NCBI GenBank assembly: GCA_951812895.1
Contig: OX638333.1
Coordinates: 2,522,001-2,586,000 of the forward strand
Length of the DNA: 64,000 nt
Direction: 5' to 3'
Origin: an uncultured Roseovarius sp.
GTDB taxonomy: Bacteria; Pseudomonadota; Alphaproteobacteria; Rhodobacterales; Rhodobacteraceae
Shown here: piece by piece, positions 45,472 to 56,506 of the stretch
How the letters are laid out: the number at the start of each line of letters is the position of its first letter
How positions within the stretch are numbered: the first letter of the stretch is position 1
The notes under the pieces: generated by a model
Seen by the model: only the letters and a program-made list of their open reading frames with translations
What the model was told of the DNA's origin: nothing
The model's database searches: none
Position numbers and translations under genes: made by a program

Positions 45472-47133
45472 ATGTCAGAGAAAAACGTTCTTCTGAAAAT
45501 CAGAGGCCTGAAAATTCAGGGCTACTCTGACGAAACCTGGGTCGACATTATCAAAGGTGTCGATCTGACCCTCCACCGCGGCGAAGTGATGGGCCTGATC
45601 GGGGAATCCGGTGCCGGTAAATCTACCATTGGTGCCGGGGCTATGGGTTACGCCCGGGATGGCACACGCATTTCCGAGGGCTCGATCGAGTTCGACGGAA
45701 TGGAGCTGACAACAGCAAGTGAATCGGAAAAGCGCGCGTTGCGCGGCGCCCGCATCGCTTATGTGGCCCAGTCGGCGGCAGCGTCGTTCAACCCTGCTCA
45801 CAAGATCATTGATCAACACACCGAAGCGCCACTCCAATACCGCCTCAAAAAACGGATGGAAGCGCAGGAAGATGCGATTGACCTTTATAACCGGTTGAGA
45901 TTGCCGAATCCTGAAGAAATCGGGTTCCGCTATCCGCACCAGGTTTCTGGGGGTCAGTTGCAGCGTGCGATGACGGCGATGGCGATGTCTTGTCGGCCTG
46001 ACTTGATCATCTTTGATGAGCCGACAACAGCGCTTGACGTGACGACACAGATCGAAGTGTTGGCTGCGATCCGTGATATTGTGGAGCAGTTTAATACCGC
46101 TGCACTTTATATCACTCACGACCTTGCGGTTGTGGCGCAGATGGCGGACACGATCAAGGTGTTGCTCAAGGGTAATGAAGTGGAAGAGGCTCCGACTGAG
46201 GAGATGCTCAGTAATCCCAAAGAGGACTACACCAAGTCTCTTTGGGCGGTTCGTAGTTTTGAAAGTCCTCAACGGTACAGACCTAAAGATTCAACTCCGT
46301 TGATTGCGGTTAAAAACGTCGATGCGGCTTATACCGGTGGACCGAAGATCCTGGATGATGTTTCTTTTGACATCTACGAGGGTATGACAGTCGCCGTGGT
46401 GGGTGAATCAGGTTCTGGTAAATCCACAACTGCACGGGTTATAACCGGGCTTCTGCCGCAGTCGAAAGGCGACGTTCTGTTCAAAGGAGAGCCGTTCCCG
46501 CCAGATTATCGAAACCGCAACAAAGATCAGCTGCGGCAATCTCAGATGATTTACCAAATGGCTGACACGGCGTTGAATCCGAAGGTCAAAATTAGCGAGA
46601 TCATCGGTAGACCGGCGCAGTTCTATTCCGGGCTGACCGGGGTTGAACTTAAAAACCGTGTCGATGAATTGCTTGATCTGATCGAACTTGATCCCTCACT
46701 GTACTACAACCGCTATCCACCAGAGCTATCTGGGGGCCAGAAGCAGCGGATCGGGATCGCGCGCGCACTTGCTGCGAACCCGACCTTTATCGTCTGTGAC
46801 GAGGTGACAAGCGCCTTGGACCAACTGGTTGCCGAAGGTATTCTGCGACTGCTTGATCGACTGCAGAACGAGCTGAACCTGGCCTACATGTTCATCACAC
46901 ATGACCTTGCAACGGTGCGCTCCATTGCAGATGAGGTGATTGTGATGCAGCAGGGTAAAGTGGTTGAGCAGGGGCCGAAGGACGATATGTTCACGCCTCC
47001 GCACCATCCCTATACCGACCTGTTGCTTAGCTCGGTTCCAGAGATGGATCCAAACTGGCTTACCACGCTTCTCGAAGAGCGTGGTGTGGACAATGTAGGA
47101 GATGCGGCATCGGCAAAGATTACCGATAGCTGA
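45472..47133 (+). CDS. Fused DppD-DppF-type ABC transporter ATP-binding protein
   Basis: A 553-residue protein with two nucleotide-binding domains. Domain 1: Walker A GESGAGKST near residue 45, signature SGGQLQRAM, Walker B LIIFDEPTTALD. Domain 2: Walker A GESGSGKST near 317, signature SGGQKQRIG, Walker B FIVCDEVTSALD. The His switches are in ITHDLAVV and ITHDLATV. The domain 2 Walker B has Cys-Asp-Glu-Val rather than DEP. It powers the importer. Confidence 0.92.
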   Translation: MSEKNVLLKIRGLKIQGYSDETWVDIIKGVDLTLHRGEVMGLIGESGAGKSTIGAGAMGYARDGTRISEGSIEFDGMELTTASESEKRALRGARIAYVAQSAAASFNPAHKIIDQHTEAPLQYRLKKRMEAQEDAIDLYNRLRLPNPEEIGFRYPHQVSGGQLQRAMTAMAMSCRPDLIIFDEPTTALDVTTQIEVLAAIRDIVEQFNTAALYITHDLAVVAQMADTIKVLLKGNEVEEAPTEEMLSNPKEDYTKSLWAVRSFESPQRYRPKDSTPLIAVKNVDAAYTGGPKILDDVSFDIYEGMTVAVVGESGSGKSTTARVITGLLPQSKGDVLFKGEPFPPDYRNRNKDQLRQSQMIYQMADTALNPKVKISEIIGRPAQFYSGLTGVELKNRVDELLDLIELDPSLYYNRYPPELSGGQKQRIGIARALAANPTFIVCDEVTSALDQLVAEGILRLLDRLQNELNLAYMFITHDLATVRSIADEVIVMQQGKVVEQGPKDDMFTPPHHPYTDLLLSSVPEMDPNWLTTLLEERGVDNVGDAASAKITDS

Positions 47134-47156
47134 ACACTCAGAAAACACTAAAACTG

Positions 47157-47189
47157 CGGCGGCTGGTCATTTGATCAGCCGCCGTTTCT
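47157..47189 (+). terminator. Terminator of the ABC transporter operon
   Basis: CGGCGGCTGGTCA (47157-47169) pairs with TGATCAGCCGCCG (47172-47184) over 13 bp with one G-U pair, then TTTCT. Confidence 0.85.
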
Positions 47190-47228
47190 ATTGGTATTTC
47201 GGGATTAAAGTGTCGCCTGAGATATGCG

Positions 47229-47348
47229 CTACATGATCGCCATGGCGGACAGCACCATGGTTCCGATGATCAGCGCATAAACGATTACCACAGCTTGCCA
47301 TGAGGCGCTGTGCATGCGGAGTTCACGGTTGAGTTCTTCGCGGGTCAT
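47229..47348 (-). CDS. Tiny membrane protein, copy B (39 residues)
   Basis: A 39-residue protein: a polar N-terminus MTREELNRELRMHSASWQ, then one hydrophobic helix (residues ~19-39) ending in AMAIM. GGAGGA lies 6 nt before the ATG, so it is very likely translated. It is a close paralog of the gene at 47479-47601, with the same LR-MHSASWQAVV core. I know no named family. Any reading from 47522 is an in-frame extension without support. Confidence 0.7.
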   Translation of the reverse strand: MTREELNRELRMHSASWQAVVIVYALIIGTMVLSAMAIM

Positions 47349-47478
47349 AATATCCTCCAATGTTGGAGAAGTGGGAGCAGTTAAGCTCGGGTTGGAACGA
47401 CAAGCGACGTGCAGGGAGAACCCTGCCGTCGCGCGAATGATGTGATTTCTTGCAGAGGTGCGAAATGCGCCAGTCTTC

Positions 47479-47601
47479 TTAGACTGTGATTGCGTATGCA
47501 GACAGAACCAACGTTCCAACAATTACGCCATACATCAGGACAACAGCCTGCCAAGAGGCGCTGTGCATACGAAGTTCTTTATTCAGTTCATCGCGGGTCA
47601 T
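47479..47601 (-). CDS. Tiny membrane protein, copy A (40 residues)
   Basis: A 40-residue protein, MTRDELNKELRMHSASWQ then a single hydrophobic helix ending AYAITV. GAGGAGGC lies before the ATG. It and copy B share about two-thirds of their residues, including the whole RMHSASWQAVV stretch, and share similar DNA, so they are a tandem duplication. They follow carB in the same direction; a candidate promoter is TTGCAA (47686-47691) and TATGTG (47664-47669) on this strand. Function unknown. Confidence 0.7.
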   Translation of the reverse strand: MTRDELNKELRMHSASWQAVVLMYGVIVGTLVLSAYAITV

Positions 47602-47802
47602 TGTAGCCTCCTCATGATTAAAGCTACGAAGTAGTTCCGGGTGCTTGCTGCATCCATGTCTCGCACATAATCTAATTTTTAAATCTTGCAATCAGAATCT
47701 GCATAAAAATCCATGCAATTCGCGCATGCCCGTCCACGCATAGAAGCATAGCTTCTAATTTTTTGTATTTATGTTTATATTTCAAGTACTTGACATGTAT
47801 TC

Positions 47803-50800
47803 TCAGGCGTCCAATTGGGAAGCTTCATTCGACCCCTGTAGCGGCATTACAACAATATCGCCCTCTTGACGGGCCTTCATTGCCCATGCAGCTGCGTGCG
47901 CAGCAGCAGCCGTTGTGTAGTAGGGAATCCTATCGAACAATGCGACCGAGCGGATTTCGCGGCTGTCTTCGACGGCTTGAGTGCCTTCTGTCGTGTTCAT
48001 CACAAGGGTAATTTGCCCGTCTTTCAGCATGTCTACGATATTGGGCCGGCCTTCGTAGACTTTGTTAACTACTTCACAGGCAATCTCGTGACCTTCCAGA
48101 AATGCCGCGGTTCCACGCGTGGCAATGATCGAAAACCCAAGGTTCACCAGCATACGAGCGGTATCTACCAAAAGCGGTGTTTTGTCGGCATCCTTGATTG
48201 AGAAGAATACCGTGCCGCCTTCGGGTAGAACAGTGCCCGCACCCATCTGCGCCTTGAGGAATGCGCGTGGGAATGAAACGTCCCAACCCATTACTTCACC
48301 GGTCGAACGCATTTCCGGACCCAGGATCGTGTCGACCCCGGGGAAGCGGGCGAAGGGCATCACGGCTTCTTTGACAGAGAACCACGGCATCGCCGGATCG
48401 GCCAATGTAGCCTGATCCGCCATCGGCAGAGTGCCGGGTTTGGCATCGCTGGGGTAAGCCCCGCGGAACGGGAAATCATCAAGGGTCTCTCCGGCCATCA
48501 GGCGCGCGGCGATCGCGGCGATCGCGCTGTCTGTGGCCTTGGCAACAAAGGGAACAGTGCGGCTGGCCCGTGGGTTCACCTCGATCAGGTAAATTTCATC
48601 ATCCTTGACTGCGAACTGAACATTCATCAGTCCACGGACATTCAACGCCAGCGCGAGCGCCTCTGTCTGCTGGCCAATCTCGGCAATAATTTCATCACTT
48701 AGCGAATAGGGTGGCAAAGAACAGGCGCTGTCACCTGAATGCACTCCGGCCTCTTCGATATGCTGCATGATGCCGGCGACGTGCACTTTTTTACCATCGC
48801 AAAGCGCATCCACGTCGCATTCAATGGCCCCGGAAAGATATCCGTCAAGCAAGACGGGGCTATCACCTGAAACCACAACAGCCTCTGCGATGTAGCGTTC
48901 GAGCTGAGTCATATCACGGACGATTTCCATTGCCCGGCCCCCCAGAACATAGGATGGGCGAATGACCAACGGAAACCCGATATCTTCTGCAATCGCGATG
49001 GCCTGAGCATCTGTAGAGGCGATGCCGTTATTGGGTTGCTTTAGACCCAGTTGATTGACCAGTGCCTGAAAACGCTCACGGTCTTCAGCAAGGTCGATGG
49101 CGTCAGGAGAGGTGCCGAGGATCGGAATCCCCTCTGAGTGCAGTGCATTGGCGAGCTTCAGTGGCGTTTGCCCGCCAAACTGAACAATGACGCCGTGCAA
49201 TGTACCGTTCTCCTGCTCAACGCGCAGGATTTCCATCACATGTTCAAAAGTCAGCGGCTCAAAGTAAAGGCGGTCTGACGTGTCGTAATCCGTCGAAACT
49301 GTCTCTGGATTACAATTGATCATGATGGTTTCGTATCCAGCTTTGGTCAGCGCGAAACAAGCATGACAGCAGCAATAGTCAAACTCGATCCCCTGACCGA
49401 TCCGGTTTGGCCCTCCGCCCAGAATGACCACTTTCTTTTTGTTGGATGGACGCGCTTCGCATTCAACCTCACCCATCATCGGGGCTTCGTAAGTGGAATA
49501 CATATAGGGGGTCTGCGCCTCAAATTCAGCGGCGCAGGTGTCAATCCGTTTAAATACGGCGGTCACCCCTTGGGTATGGCGTGCCCGGCGAACATCGGTC
49601 TCTGTAAAACCGGTTAGTGCTGCGAGCCGGGCATCGGTGAAACCAAGCATCTTTAGAGTACGCAGACCCGCCGAATCCCCGGGAAGGCCATTTGCTCTGA
49701 CCCCTTCTTCGGCGTCAACGATTTCCCGGATGCGTGCCAGGAACCATGGGTCAAACTTAGTTGCGTGATGGATTTCATCATCGCTAAGCCCGTGGCGCAT
49801 GGCCTGCGCGATCGTGCGCATCCGGTCAGGGGTTTGCTGGCTGATGGCCTTGATCACGGCGGCTTTGTCGGGGGCGCCTTCGATTTCAACTTCGTCAAAT
49901 CCGGTCAGGCCGGTTTCCATGCTGGCCAGTGCTTTTTGCAGCGACTCGTGGATTGTCCGACCAATGGACATCACCTCACCCACCGATTTCATGGCTGTGG
50001 TCAGCGAGGGCTTGGAACCGGGGAATTTCTCGAACGCGAAGCGCGGGATCTTGGTGACCACATAGTCGATTGTTGGCTCAAAGCTGGCGGGCGTGACTTT
50101 GGTTATGTCATTGTCCAACTCATCGAGCGTGTACCCTACAGCCAGTTTTGCGGCAATTTTGGCAATCGGGAAGCCCGTTGCTTTGGATGCCAAAGCTGAA
50201 GAACGCGAAACGCGCGGGTTCATCTCGATCACCACCATGCGTCCGTCTACCGGATTTATCGCCCACTGAACGTTCGATCCACCGGTTTCCACCCCAATTT
50301 CCCGCAACACAGCAATGCTTTCATTGCGCATGGCCTGATATTCTTTGTCGGTTAGTGTGAGGGCAGGGGCGACAGTGATGCTGTCCCCGGTATGCACACC
50401 CATCGGGTCAACATTTTCGATCGAACAGACGATGATGGCATTGTCGGCAGTATCGCGCACCACTTCCATCTCGTACTCTTTCCATCCCAGCAAGCTTTCA
50501 TCGATCAGGATCTGATTGACGGGTGACGCATCAAGACCAGTCTTACAGTAATGTTCATAGTCGTCCCTATTGTACGCGACACCACCACCCGTGCCGCCAA
50601 GGGTAAAGGCCGGTCGAATAATTGCGGGAAGGCCGATATCTTCGAGTGCGGCCATGCAATCGTCCATGTTATTGGCAATGGTCGCTCGTGGGTTTTCAAT
50701 GCCAAGACGGTCCATGGCCTCGCGGAACAGTTTCCGGTCCTCGGCCATTTCTATGGCTTCGCGATTGGCCCCGATCAATTCAACCCCGAACCTATCCAAA

Positions 50801-51120
50801 ACGCCCAGATCTGCCACAGCCAGCGCTGTGTTTAGCCCGGTTTGCCCACCCATTGTCGGCAGCAGCGCGTCGGGGCGCTCTTTTTCAATAATCTTAGCAA
50901 CGACTTCGGGTGTGATCGGTTCGATATACGTGGCGTCGGCAAGCTCTGGGTCCGTCATGATCGTGGCCGGATTTGAGTTTACCAGTATGACGCGGTAGCC
51001 TTCTTCGCGCAGCGCTTTGCAGGCCTGTGCACCGGAATAGTCAAATTCACATGCCTGCCCGATGATGATGGGACCCGCTCCGATGATCATGATGGATGAG
51101 ATATCGGTTCTTTTTGGCAT
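47803..51120 (-). CDS. carB: Carbamoyl-phosphate synthase large subunit
   Basis: A 1105-residue enzyme (E. coli 1073) making carbamoyl phosphate for arginine and pyrimidines from the ammonia passed by CarA. It has two ATP-grasp halves, marked by [20 protein letters not shown] at the start and [20 protein letters not shown] near residue 575, and a C-terminal MGS-like allosteric domain from about 960. The carboxyphosphate-half loop and FTLGGTGGG and [11 protein letters not shown] signatures are present. carA is not adjacent. No frameshift is seen. Confidence 0.97.
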   Translation of the reverse strand: MPKRTDISSIMIIGAGPIIIGQACEFDYSGAQACKALREEGYRVILVNSNPATIMTDPELADATYIEPITPEVVAKIIEKERPDALLPTMGGQTGLNTALAVADLGVLDRFGVELIGANREAIEMAEDRKLFREAMDRLGIENPRATIANNMDDCMAALEDIGLPAIIRPAFTLGGTGGGVAYNRDDYEHYCKTGLDASPVNQILIDESLLGWKEYEMEVVRDTADNAIIVCSIENVDPMGVHTGDSITVAPALTLTDKEYQAMRNESIAVLREIGVETGGSNVQWAINPVDGRMVVIEMNPRVSRSSALASKATGFPIAKIAAKLAVGYTLDELDNDITKVTPASFEPTIDYVVTKIPRFAFEKFPGSKPSLTTAMKSVGEVMSIGRTIHESLQKALASMETGLTGFDEVEIEGAPDKAAVIKAISQQTPDRMRTIAQAMRHGLSDDEIHHATKFDPWFLARIREIVDAEEGVRANGLPGDSAGLRTLKMLGFTDARLAALTGFTETDVRRARHTQGVTAVFKRIDTCAAEFEAQTPYMYSTYEAPMMGEVECEARPSNKKKVVILGGGPNRIGQGIEFDYCCCHACFALTKAGYETIMINCNPETVSTDYDTSDRLYFEPLTFEHVMEILRVEQENGTLHGVIVQFGGQTPLKLANALHSEGIPILGTSPDAIDLAEDRERFQALVNQLGLKQPNNGIASTDAQAIAIAEDIGFPLVIRPSYVLGGRAMEIVRDMTQLERYIAEAVVVSGDSPVLLDGYLSGAIECDVDALCDGKKVHVAGIMQHIEEAGVHSGDSACSLPPYSLSDEIIAEIGQQTEALALALNVRGLMNVQFAVKDDEIYLIEVNPRASRTVPFVAKATDSAIAAIAARLMAGETLDDFPFRGAYPSDAKPGTLPMADQATLADPAMPWFSVKEAVMPFARFPGVDTILGPEMRSTGEVMGWDVSFPRAFLKAQMGAGTVLPEGGTVFFSIKDADKTPLLVDTARMLVNLGFSIIATRGTAAFLEGHEIACEVVNKVYEGRPNIVDMLKDGQITLVMNTTEGTQAVEDSREIRSVALFDRIPYYTTAAAAHAAAWAMKARQEGDIVVMPLQGSNEASQLDA

Positions 51121-51152
51121 GGTGTTCCCCGGGGCAGCGCAAATTGATCGCG

Positions 51153-51180
51153 GTTATATCTATCAGGAAGGCCTGCGCAA
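51153..51180 (-). promoter_or_regulatory. Candidate carB promoter
   Basis: On the minus strand: TTGCGC (51180-51175), 16-nt spacer, TATAAC (51158-51153), about 33 nt before the carB ATG. Good -10 and fair -35. Confidence 0.55.
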
Positions 51181-51341
51181 GGGGGGAGCAGACTAATTCA
51201 AGGTTTGTAAGCCCGGTGGTGGACAATCGCGGGCCTTAAGTAGGCTTTGAGGCGCCTGTCCTAGGACAATTGCCGCTTTTTTTGCTGTCAGTCCGGAGCA
51301 AAGCCATTACATACGCCGGGATCGACGTCAGGAATTGTGCT

Positions 51342-52466
51342 TTGAAGATTCGTTTTGATCACGGCCCCGAAGGAACGGCTAGCGGCTTTGACCAACCCAA
51401 GCGGTTAATTCGCGCGGATGAGGTCAGTGAAGTGCCTGATGCGCTTGGTGCACTTGAGCGTGCGCGCGCAGATGGGTTTTGGCTTGCCGGGTTTGCCAGC
51501 TACGAATTGGGCTACGCGCTAGAGCCGCGGCTGGTGCCGATCATGCCAGAGGCGCGGCGATTGCCTTTGATGCAATTTGGAGTCTTTGAAACGCCTGTCA
51601 ATGCAGGACCGCTGGACGATGGTGCATCATCGTTGTCCGGATTCTCACCGCAATGGGACATGCCGCGATACTCAGCAGCGTTTGAAACTTTGCATGAATA
51701 TATCTGTGCAGGTGACATTTATCAGGCCAACCTGACATTCCCTATCAATCTTAATGCTCAGGGTGCGCCAGAAGCATTATACGCGGCTTTGTGTGAGGTT
51801 CAGCCAGTGCGCTATGGTGCACTCGTCTCGTCACAGGGCTTGCCTGCGATTCTGTCACGTTCGCCGGAATTGTTTTTCCGAACCGACGATCAGGGTGCCA
51901 TAGAAACCCGGCCGATGAAGGGGACCCAACCCCGTAGTGACGATGCAGCCGAAGATGCACGCAGACGGTTTTTCCTGCAAACGGATGAGAAAAACCGTGC
52001 CGAAAACCTGATGATCGTTGATCTGTTGCGCAACGACATTTCCCGCATCTGCGAAGCTGGGAGCGTTACTGTTCCCGAGCTCTTTTCGATTGAGACCTAT
52101 GAAACGGTGCATCAGATGACATCGCTGATCACCGGCCAAATGCAGGATGGCATCGGGCTTGGCGATATATTCCAAGCCTTGTTTCCGTGTGGATCAATCA
52201 CCGGGGCACCAAAGCTGCGCGCGATGGAGATTATAACTGAGCTGGAGGAAGCGCCGCGCGATATCTATTGTGGCACGATCGGTTGGGCCGCACCTGATGG
52301 ACGGGCGGAATTTAATGTCGCGATCCGGACGCTGATGCTGGATGGCGAACAGGCCAGGCTCAATGTTGGCGGAGGCGTTGTTTATGACAGCACCTACGAT
52401 AGCGAATACGAGGAGGCGCTATGGAAAGCCCGCTTTGCCCGCCGTCTGACCCAGGGTTCCGCCTGA
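51342..52466 (+). CDS. pabB: Aminodeoxychorismate synthase component I
   Basis: A 374-residue chorismate-binding enzyme. From the TTG at 51342 (AGGAA upstream) it reads (M)KIRFDHGPEGTASGFDQP, the usual roseobacter PabB start; a frame back to 51270 adds non-conserved residues. Signatures are GDIYQANLTFP, SRSPELFF, ETRPMKGTQPR, RAENLMIVDLLRNDISR and CGSITGAPKLRAMEII. It makes 4-amino-4-deoxychorismate for folate. Its end overlaps the next gene by 46 nt. Confidence 0.92.
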   Translation: MKIRFDHGPEGTASGFDQPKRLIRADEVSEVPDALGALERARADGFWLAGFASYELGYALEPRLVPIMPEARRLPLMQFGVFETPVNAGPLDDGASSLSGFSPQWDMPRYSAAFETLHEYICAGDIYQANLTFPINLNAQGAPEALYAALCEVQPVRYGALVSSQGLPAILSRSPELFFRTDDQGAIETRPMKGTQPRSDDAAEDARRRFFLQTDEKNRAENLMIVDLLRNDISRICEAGSVTVPELFSIETYETVHQMTSLITGQMQDGIGLGDIFQALFPCGSITGAPKLRAMEIITELEEAPRDIYCGTIGWAAPDGRAEFNVAIRTLMLDGEQARLNVGGGVVYDSTYDSEYEEALWKARFARRLTQGSA

Positions 52467-53062
52467 TTGAAACATTCGGCTATGTGCCGGGAGATGGCTG
52501 TGTCCGGCTGAGTGAACACCTTGCTCGTATGGCGCGTTCTGCGGGAGTTCTTGGGATCACATTTGACGAAGGCTTAGCACGTCAATCTGCGAACGAGCTG
52601 CAGAGCGCGACTGCGTTACGGTGCCGTCTCACCTTGGATCGTGATGGCGCAATTGAGCTCACCGCATCTCACATGGCCACTACCAAATCTCAATGGATTT
52701 TAGCTGTAGCTCCTGAAAGGCTGGTTCGTTCCGATCCGTGGTTGAGGCATAAAACGACGCGCCGGGAAACATATGACAATGCACGTGCAAACCTGCCAGA
52801 AGATACCGATGAGCTTCTCTTCTTAAATGAGCAAGATGAAGTATGTGAAGGGTCGATCACTAATGTTTTTGTGGAAATGCTTGATGGCCGTCACCTTACG
52901 CCGCCGCAAGCATGTGGTTTGCTGCCAGGAGTTCTTAGGCAGAGCCTGATTGAGAGTGGCGAATTTGAGGAACAAGTTCTAACCAAGGTGGATCTGTATG
53001 AGGCAAAACAGGTGTACGTGGGAAATTCCCTGCGGGGTCTGATTCCTGCAATACTGACCTGA
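52421..53062 (+). CDS. Aminotransferase class IV (probable aminodeoxychorismate lyase)
   Basis: A 213-residue PLP enzyme of fold IV. The PLP Lys is in LRHKTTRRETYD near residue 107-118, and CEGSITNVFVE carries the conserved Glu and the S/T-N phosphate-binding residues. It is shorter than E. coli PabC (269). Its 46-nt overlap with pabB strongly supports the PabC role, making p-aminobenzoate, though branched-chain or D-amino acid use cannot be ruled out by sequence alone. Confidence 0.85.
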   Translation: MESPLCPPSDPGFRLIETFGYVPGDGCVRLSEHLARMARSAGVLGITFDEGLARQSANELQSATALRCRLTLDRDGAIELTASHMATTKSQWILAVAPERLVRSDPWLRHKTTRRETYDNARANLPEDTDELLFLNEQDEVCEGSITNVFVEMLDGRHLTPPQACGLLPGVLRQSLIESGEFEEQVLTKVDLYEAKQVYVGNSLRGLIPAILT

Positions 53063-53068
53063 GGTACT

Positions 53069-54298
53069 TTATTCAGCGGCCTTTCGTGCCGCAGGTTTGT
53101 GAGCTTTGTAAAGATAATCCCGGGTCTGCGGCACGGAGTTGTCGTAATGGGCGAGCTGAAGCTGAAACACCAGTTGACCAGCATTGCGAAACGTTACTTC
53201 GCAGGCAATCAGGTAGTAGAGCCACATCCGGCAGAACCTATCGTCGTAGAGCGTGCGGACCTTTTCAATGTTTGCCAGAAACCTTTCGCGCCAATGGCGC
53301 AGGGTCTCTGCATAATGCAGGCGCCAAACTTCGACATCGGTAGACATTAGGTTTTGGTTCTCGATCGCACGTGACGTTTCTGACAGGGCTGGCACATACC
53401 CTCCGGGGAAAATGTATTTGGCAATCCACGGGCTCGTCGTGGCTGGCGGGCCAGCCCGGCCGATGGTGTGGATGAGGGCGACACCATCCGGGACAAGCAA
53501 ATTCCGGACAGTGCGGAAATACTCTTCGTAATGCGGCACACCCACATGTTCGAACATGCCGACGGAAACGACCCGGTCGAATTGCCCCTCTACCTTGCGA
53601 TAATCCAAAAGTTTAAACCGCACCTGATCTGCGATGCCGGCCTCTTTGGCGCGGGCATTGGCCATTGCGTGCTGTTCTTTTGAAAGCGTGACGCCGGTGA
53701 CCTGTGCGCCATAGTCCTGCGCCAGAGTCAGGCCCATGCCCCCCCAGCCACAGCCGATATCCAACACCCGCATGCCGGGCTCTATCAAAAGCTTGCCGGC
53801 GATATGGTGTTTCTTGGCGGTTTGCGCCTCTTCCAGCGTCATTTCCGGGGTTCGAAAATAGGCGCAGGAATATTGCCTGTCTGTATCGAGAAACAGGTCA
53901 TACAGCTCGCTAGACAGATCATAGTGATGGGCGACGTTGGCCTGCGCACGCTTTACCGGATTGAATTGCTGCAACGACCGAAGAAGATGCCGGCCGATGA
54001 CAAGGGGTTTGCGAAACCAGGGTTGACCCTGTGCCGCGATGTTGCTCGTGGCCAAAGACAAGAAGCCATAGAGGTCGTCATTCTCTATCGTGAGCCGTTC
54101 GTCGACATAGGCCTCGCCAACCGCTAGGTCCGGGGATATGATGATTTTCCGCGGAAGCGCTTCATCATGCAGGGTAAGTGCCACAGGTAAACCGGCACCG
54201 TTTCCATACCGACTGGATGAGCCATCGGGAAACGTAACCTTTAGATCACCATCGCGAAAAAGATGCGTCAGCATCCGATCCAGAACTTTGATCCACAT
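53069..54298 (-). CDS. cfa: Cyclopropane-fatty-acyl-phospholipid synthase family protein
   Basis: A 409-residue SAM-dependent enzyme. A lipid-binding N-terminal domain is followed by the methyltransferase core: VLDIGCGWGGMGLTLAQDYG near residue 180, LDYR, and the CFA signature VSVGMFEHVG near 240, with HTIGR and YIFPGGYVP further on. It should methylenate unsaturated phospholipid acyl chains. It ends 6 nt from the convergent aminotransferase gene. Confidence 0.92.
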   Translation of the reverse strand: MWIKVLDRMLTHLFRDGDLKVTFPDGSSSRYGNGAGLPVALTLHDEALPRKIIISPDLAVGEAYVDERLTIENDDLYGFLSLATSNIAAQGQPWFRKPLVIGRHLLRSLQQFNPVKRAQANVAHHYDLSSELYDLFLDTDRQYSCAYFRTPEMTLEEAQTAKKHHIAGKLLIEPGMRVLDIGCGWGGMGLTLAQDYGAQVTGVTLSKEQHAMANARAKEAGIADQVRFKLLDYRKVEGQFDRVVSVGMFEHVGVPHYEEYFRTVRNLLVPDGVALIHTIGRAGPPATTSPWIAKYIFPGGYVPALSETSRAIENQNLMSTDVEVWRLHYAETLRHWRERFLANIEKVRTLYDDRFCRMWLYYLIACEVTFRNAGQLVFQLQLAHYDNSVPQTRDYLYKAHKPAARKAAE

Positions 54299-54469
54299 GC
54301 ATCACCCCATCACATTGTGCACAACTGTCACATTGAAAGTGTAGGCGTAACTCTCCAAACTTCATCGACCGAACCCGATTGATTGCTCGGCGCAGAACAT
54401 TTTACGCAAAACAAAGCAGCTGTAAACGGTTTTGCGCCTGTGTCGGCATTGCTTTGCGTGCGGCAGCAC

Positions 54470-54498
54470 TTGACTTTACCTGTCTGCCAATGTGTATC
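54470..54498 (+). promoter_or_regulatory. Candidate aspS promoter
   Basis: TTGACT (54470-54475), 17-nt spacer, TGTATC (54493-54498). Good -35, weak -10, about 48 nt before aspS. Confidence 0.4.
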
Positions 54499-54545
54499 GG
54501 CGCGGACCGGTTAAAGAGCCCCGAGCGGGGCCTGGAAAGGAAATC

Positions 54546-56396
54546 ATGCACGCATTTCGCAGCCACACATGCGCCGCGCTGACCAAAAGCAATGTTGGCG
54601 AGACTGTTCGTCTGTCCGGATGGGTTCACCGCATCCGGGATCACGGCGGTGTTCTGTTTGTCGATTTGCGCGATCATTATGGAATGACGCAGGTTCTTTG
54701 TGACCCGGATAGCCCTGTGTTTGCAGAGGTTGAAAAGCTGCGTTCAGAGTGGTGCGTTCGTATTGATGGAGAAGTCAAAGCACGCGATGAGAGCCTGATC
54801 AACGCCAAGATCCCGACCGGTGAGATTGAGGTGTTTATTCTTGACCTGGAGGTTCTGGGCGCGTCTGATGAGCTGCCGTTGATCGTTTTTGGCGATCAGG
54901 AATACCCGGAAGAAACCCGCCTGCGCTATCGCTATCTGGACCTGCGCCGCGAGGCGATGCAGCGCAATATGACGCTGCGGTCTGATGTGGTTTCTTCGAT
55001 CCGTCGCCGGATGTGGGACATTGGTTTCCGCGAGTTTCAGACGCCGATCATTACGGCCTCCAGCCCGGAGGGCGCGCGCGACTTCCTTGTTCCTTCGCGT
55101 CAGCATCCGGGTAAGTTTTACGCTCTGCCACAAGCCCCGCAGCAGTTCAAACAGCTGATCATGGTTTCAGGATTCGACAAGTATTTTCAGGTCGCGCCCT
55201 GTTTCCGGGACGAAGACCCACGTGCCGACCGCTCGCCCACAGACTTCTATCAGCTCGACATGGAGATGTCCTTTGTCGAGCAACAAGATGTGTTCAACAC
55301 GATCCAGCCGGTGATTTCCGGGATTTTCGAAGAATTTGGCGGTGGCCGCACGGTTGATGCGGACTGGCCGCATATCTCTTACCGGGATGCAGCGCTTTGG
55401 TATGGCACCGACAAGCCCGACCTGCGCAACCCGATCAAGATGCAGGACGTGTCTGACCACTTCCGTGGCTCCGGCTTTGCCATTTTCGCCAAGCTGCTTG
55501 AGCAGGAAGGCACCGAAGTACGCGCCATTCCCGCGCCGACCGGGGGCAGCCGTAAATTCTGTGACCGGATGAATGCCTTTGCGCAGAAAGAGGGCCTGCC
55601 CGGCATGGGCTATATCTTCTGGCGCAAACAATCCCCGGACAGCATTGCGCAGGAACAGGGCATCACCGTCAAAGAAGTGAATGCCAAGATTAAGGCCGGT
55701 GAAATCACGTTGGGCGAAGAAGCCGCAGGCCCATTGGCCAAGAACATCGGCCCCGAGCGCACCGAGGCGATCCGCCAGCAGCTGGGATTGGAAGTAGGCG
55801 ACGCGGCCTTCTTCCTGGGGGGCAAGCCTCAGGCCTTTGAAACGGTTGCCGGTAAAGCCCGCACCGTGATCGGCGATGAGCTGGGCCTGACTGACAAAGA
55901 CCGCTTTGCCTTTGCCTGGATCGTTGATTTTCCGATGTATGAGGCGGATGAGGAAAGCGGCAAGGTCGATTTCTCACATAACCCGTTTTCGATGCCTCAG
56001 GGCGGTCTGGAGGCGCTGCAGGGCGATCCCTTGGACGTTCTGGGCTACCAGTATGACCTGAGCTGTAACGGCTACGAGCTGGTCTCGGGCGCGATCCGGA
56101 ACCACAAGCTGGATATCATGATCAAGGCTTTTGAACTTGCCGGTTATGACGAGGCTGAGGTGCGCAAGCGGTTTGGGGGCATGGTGAATGCGTTCCAGTA
56201 CGGCGCGCCGCCCCATGGCGGATGTGCTGCAGGTATTGACCGGATCGTGATGCTTTTGGCTGATACAGCCAATATTCGCGAGGTCATCATGTTCCCGATG
56301 AACCAGCGGGCCGAAGACCTGATGATGGATGCCCCGTCTGATCCGACAAGTGATCAGCTGATGGAACTGGGCCTGCGCGTTATTCCACAAGAGTAA
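54546..56396 (+). CDS. aspS: Aspartyl-tRNA synthetase
   Basis: A 616-residue class II synthetase starting [12 protein letters not shown] (AAAGGAAATC upstream); the frame is open to 54492 but those residues do not fit. An OB-fold anticodon domain covers residues 1-110. Motif 2 [10 protein letters not shown] is near 220, the bacterial insertion domain spans about 290-430, and motif 3 GIDRIVMLL is near 560. Alphaproteobacteria mostly lack AsnRS, so it may be non-discriminating and feed GatCAB, which is inference. Confidence 0.97.
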   Translation: MHAFRSHTCAALTKSNVGETVRLSGWVHRIRDHGGVLFVDLRDHYGMTQVLCDPDSPVFAEVEKLRSEWCVRIDGEVKARDESLINAKIPTGEIEVFILDLEVLGASDELPLIVFGDQEYPEETRLRYRYLDLRREAMQRNMTLRSDVVSSIRRRMWDIGFREFQTPIITASSPEGARDFLVPSRQHPGKFYALPQAPQQFKQLIMVSGFDKYFQVAPCFRDEDPRADRSPTDFYQLDMEMSFVEQQDVFNTIQPVISGIFEEFGGGRTVDADWPHISYRDAALWYGTDKPDLRNPIKMQDVSDHFRGSGFAIFAKLLEQEGTEVRAIPAPTGGSRKFCDRMNAFAQKEGLPGMGYIFWRKQSPDSIAQEQGITVKEVNAKIKAGEITLGEEAAGPLAKNIGPERTEAIRQQLGLEVGDAAFFLGGKPQAFETVAGKARTVIGDELGLTDKDRFAFAWIVDFPMYEADEESGKVDFSHNPFSMPQGGLEALQGDPLDVLGYQYDLSCNGYELVSGAIRNHKLDIMIKAFELAGYDEAEVRKRFGGMVNAFQYGAPPHGGCAAGIDRIVMLLADTANIREVIMFPMNQRAEDLMMDAPSDPTSDQLMELGLRVIPQE

Positions 56397-56506
56397 CTTC
56401 GCGCGTTTGCGCGAAGTCCCGCCAACATTAATGCGACGGAATGTTTCGCATGGCACGTTCGGTGCTATGTATTGTCGTGTTGTTGAGTACCTACAGGACG
56501 TACAGG

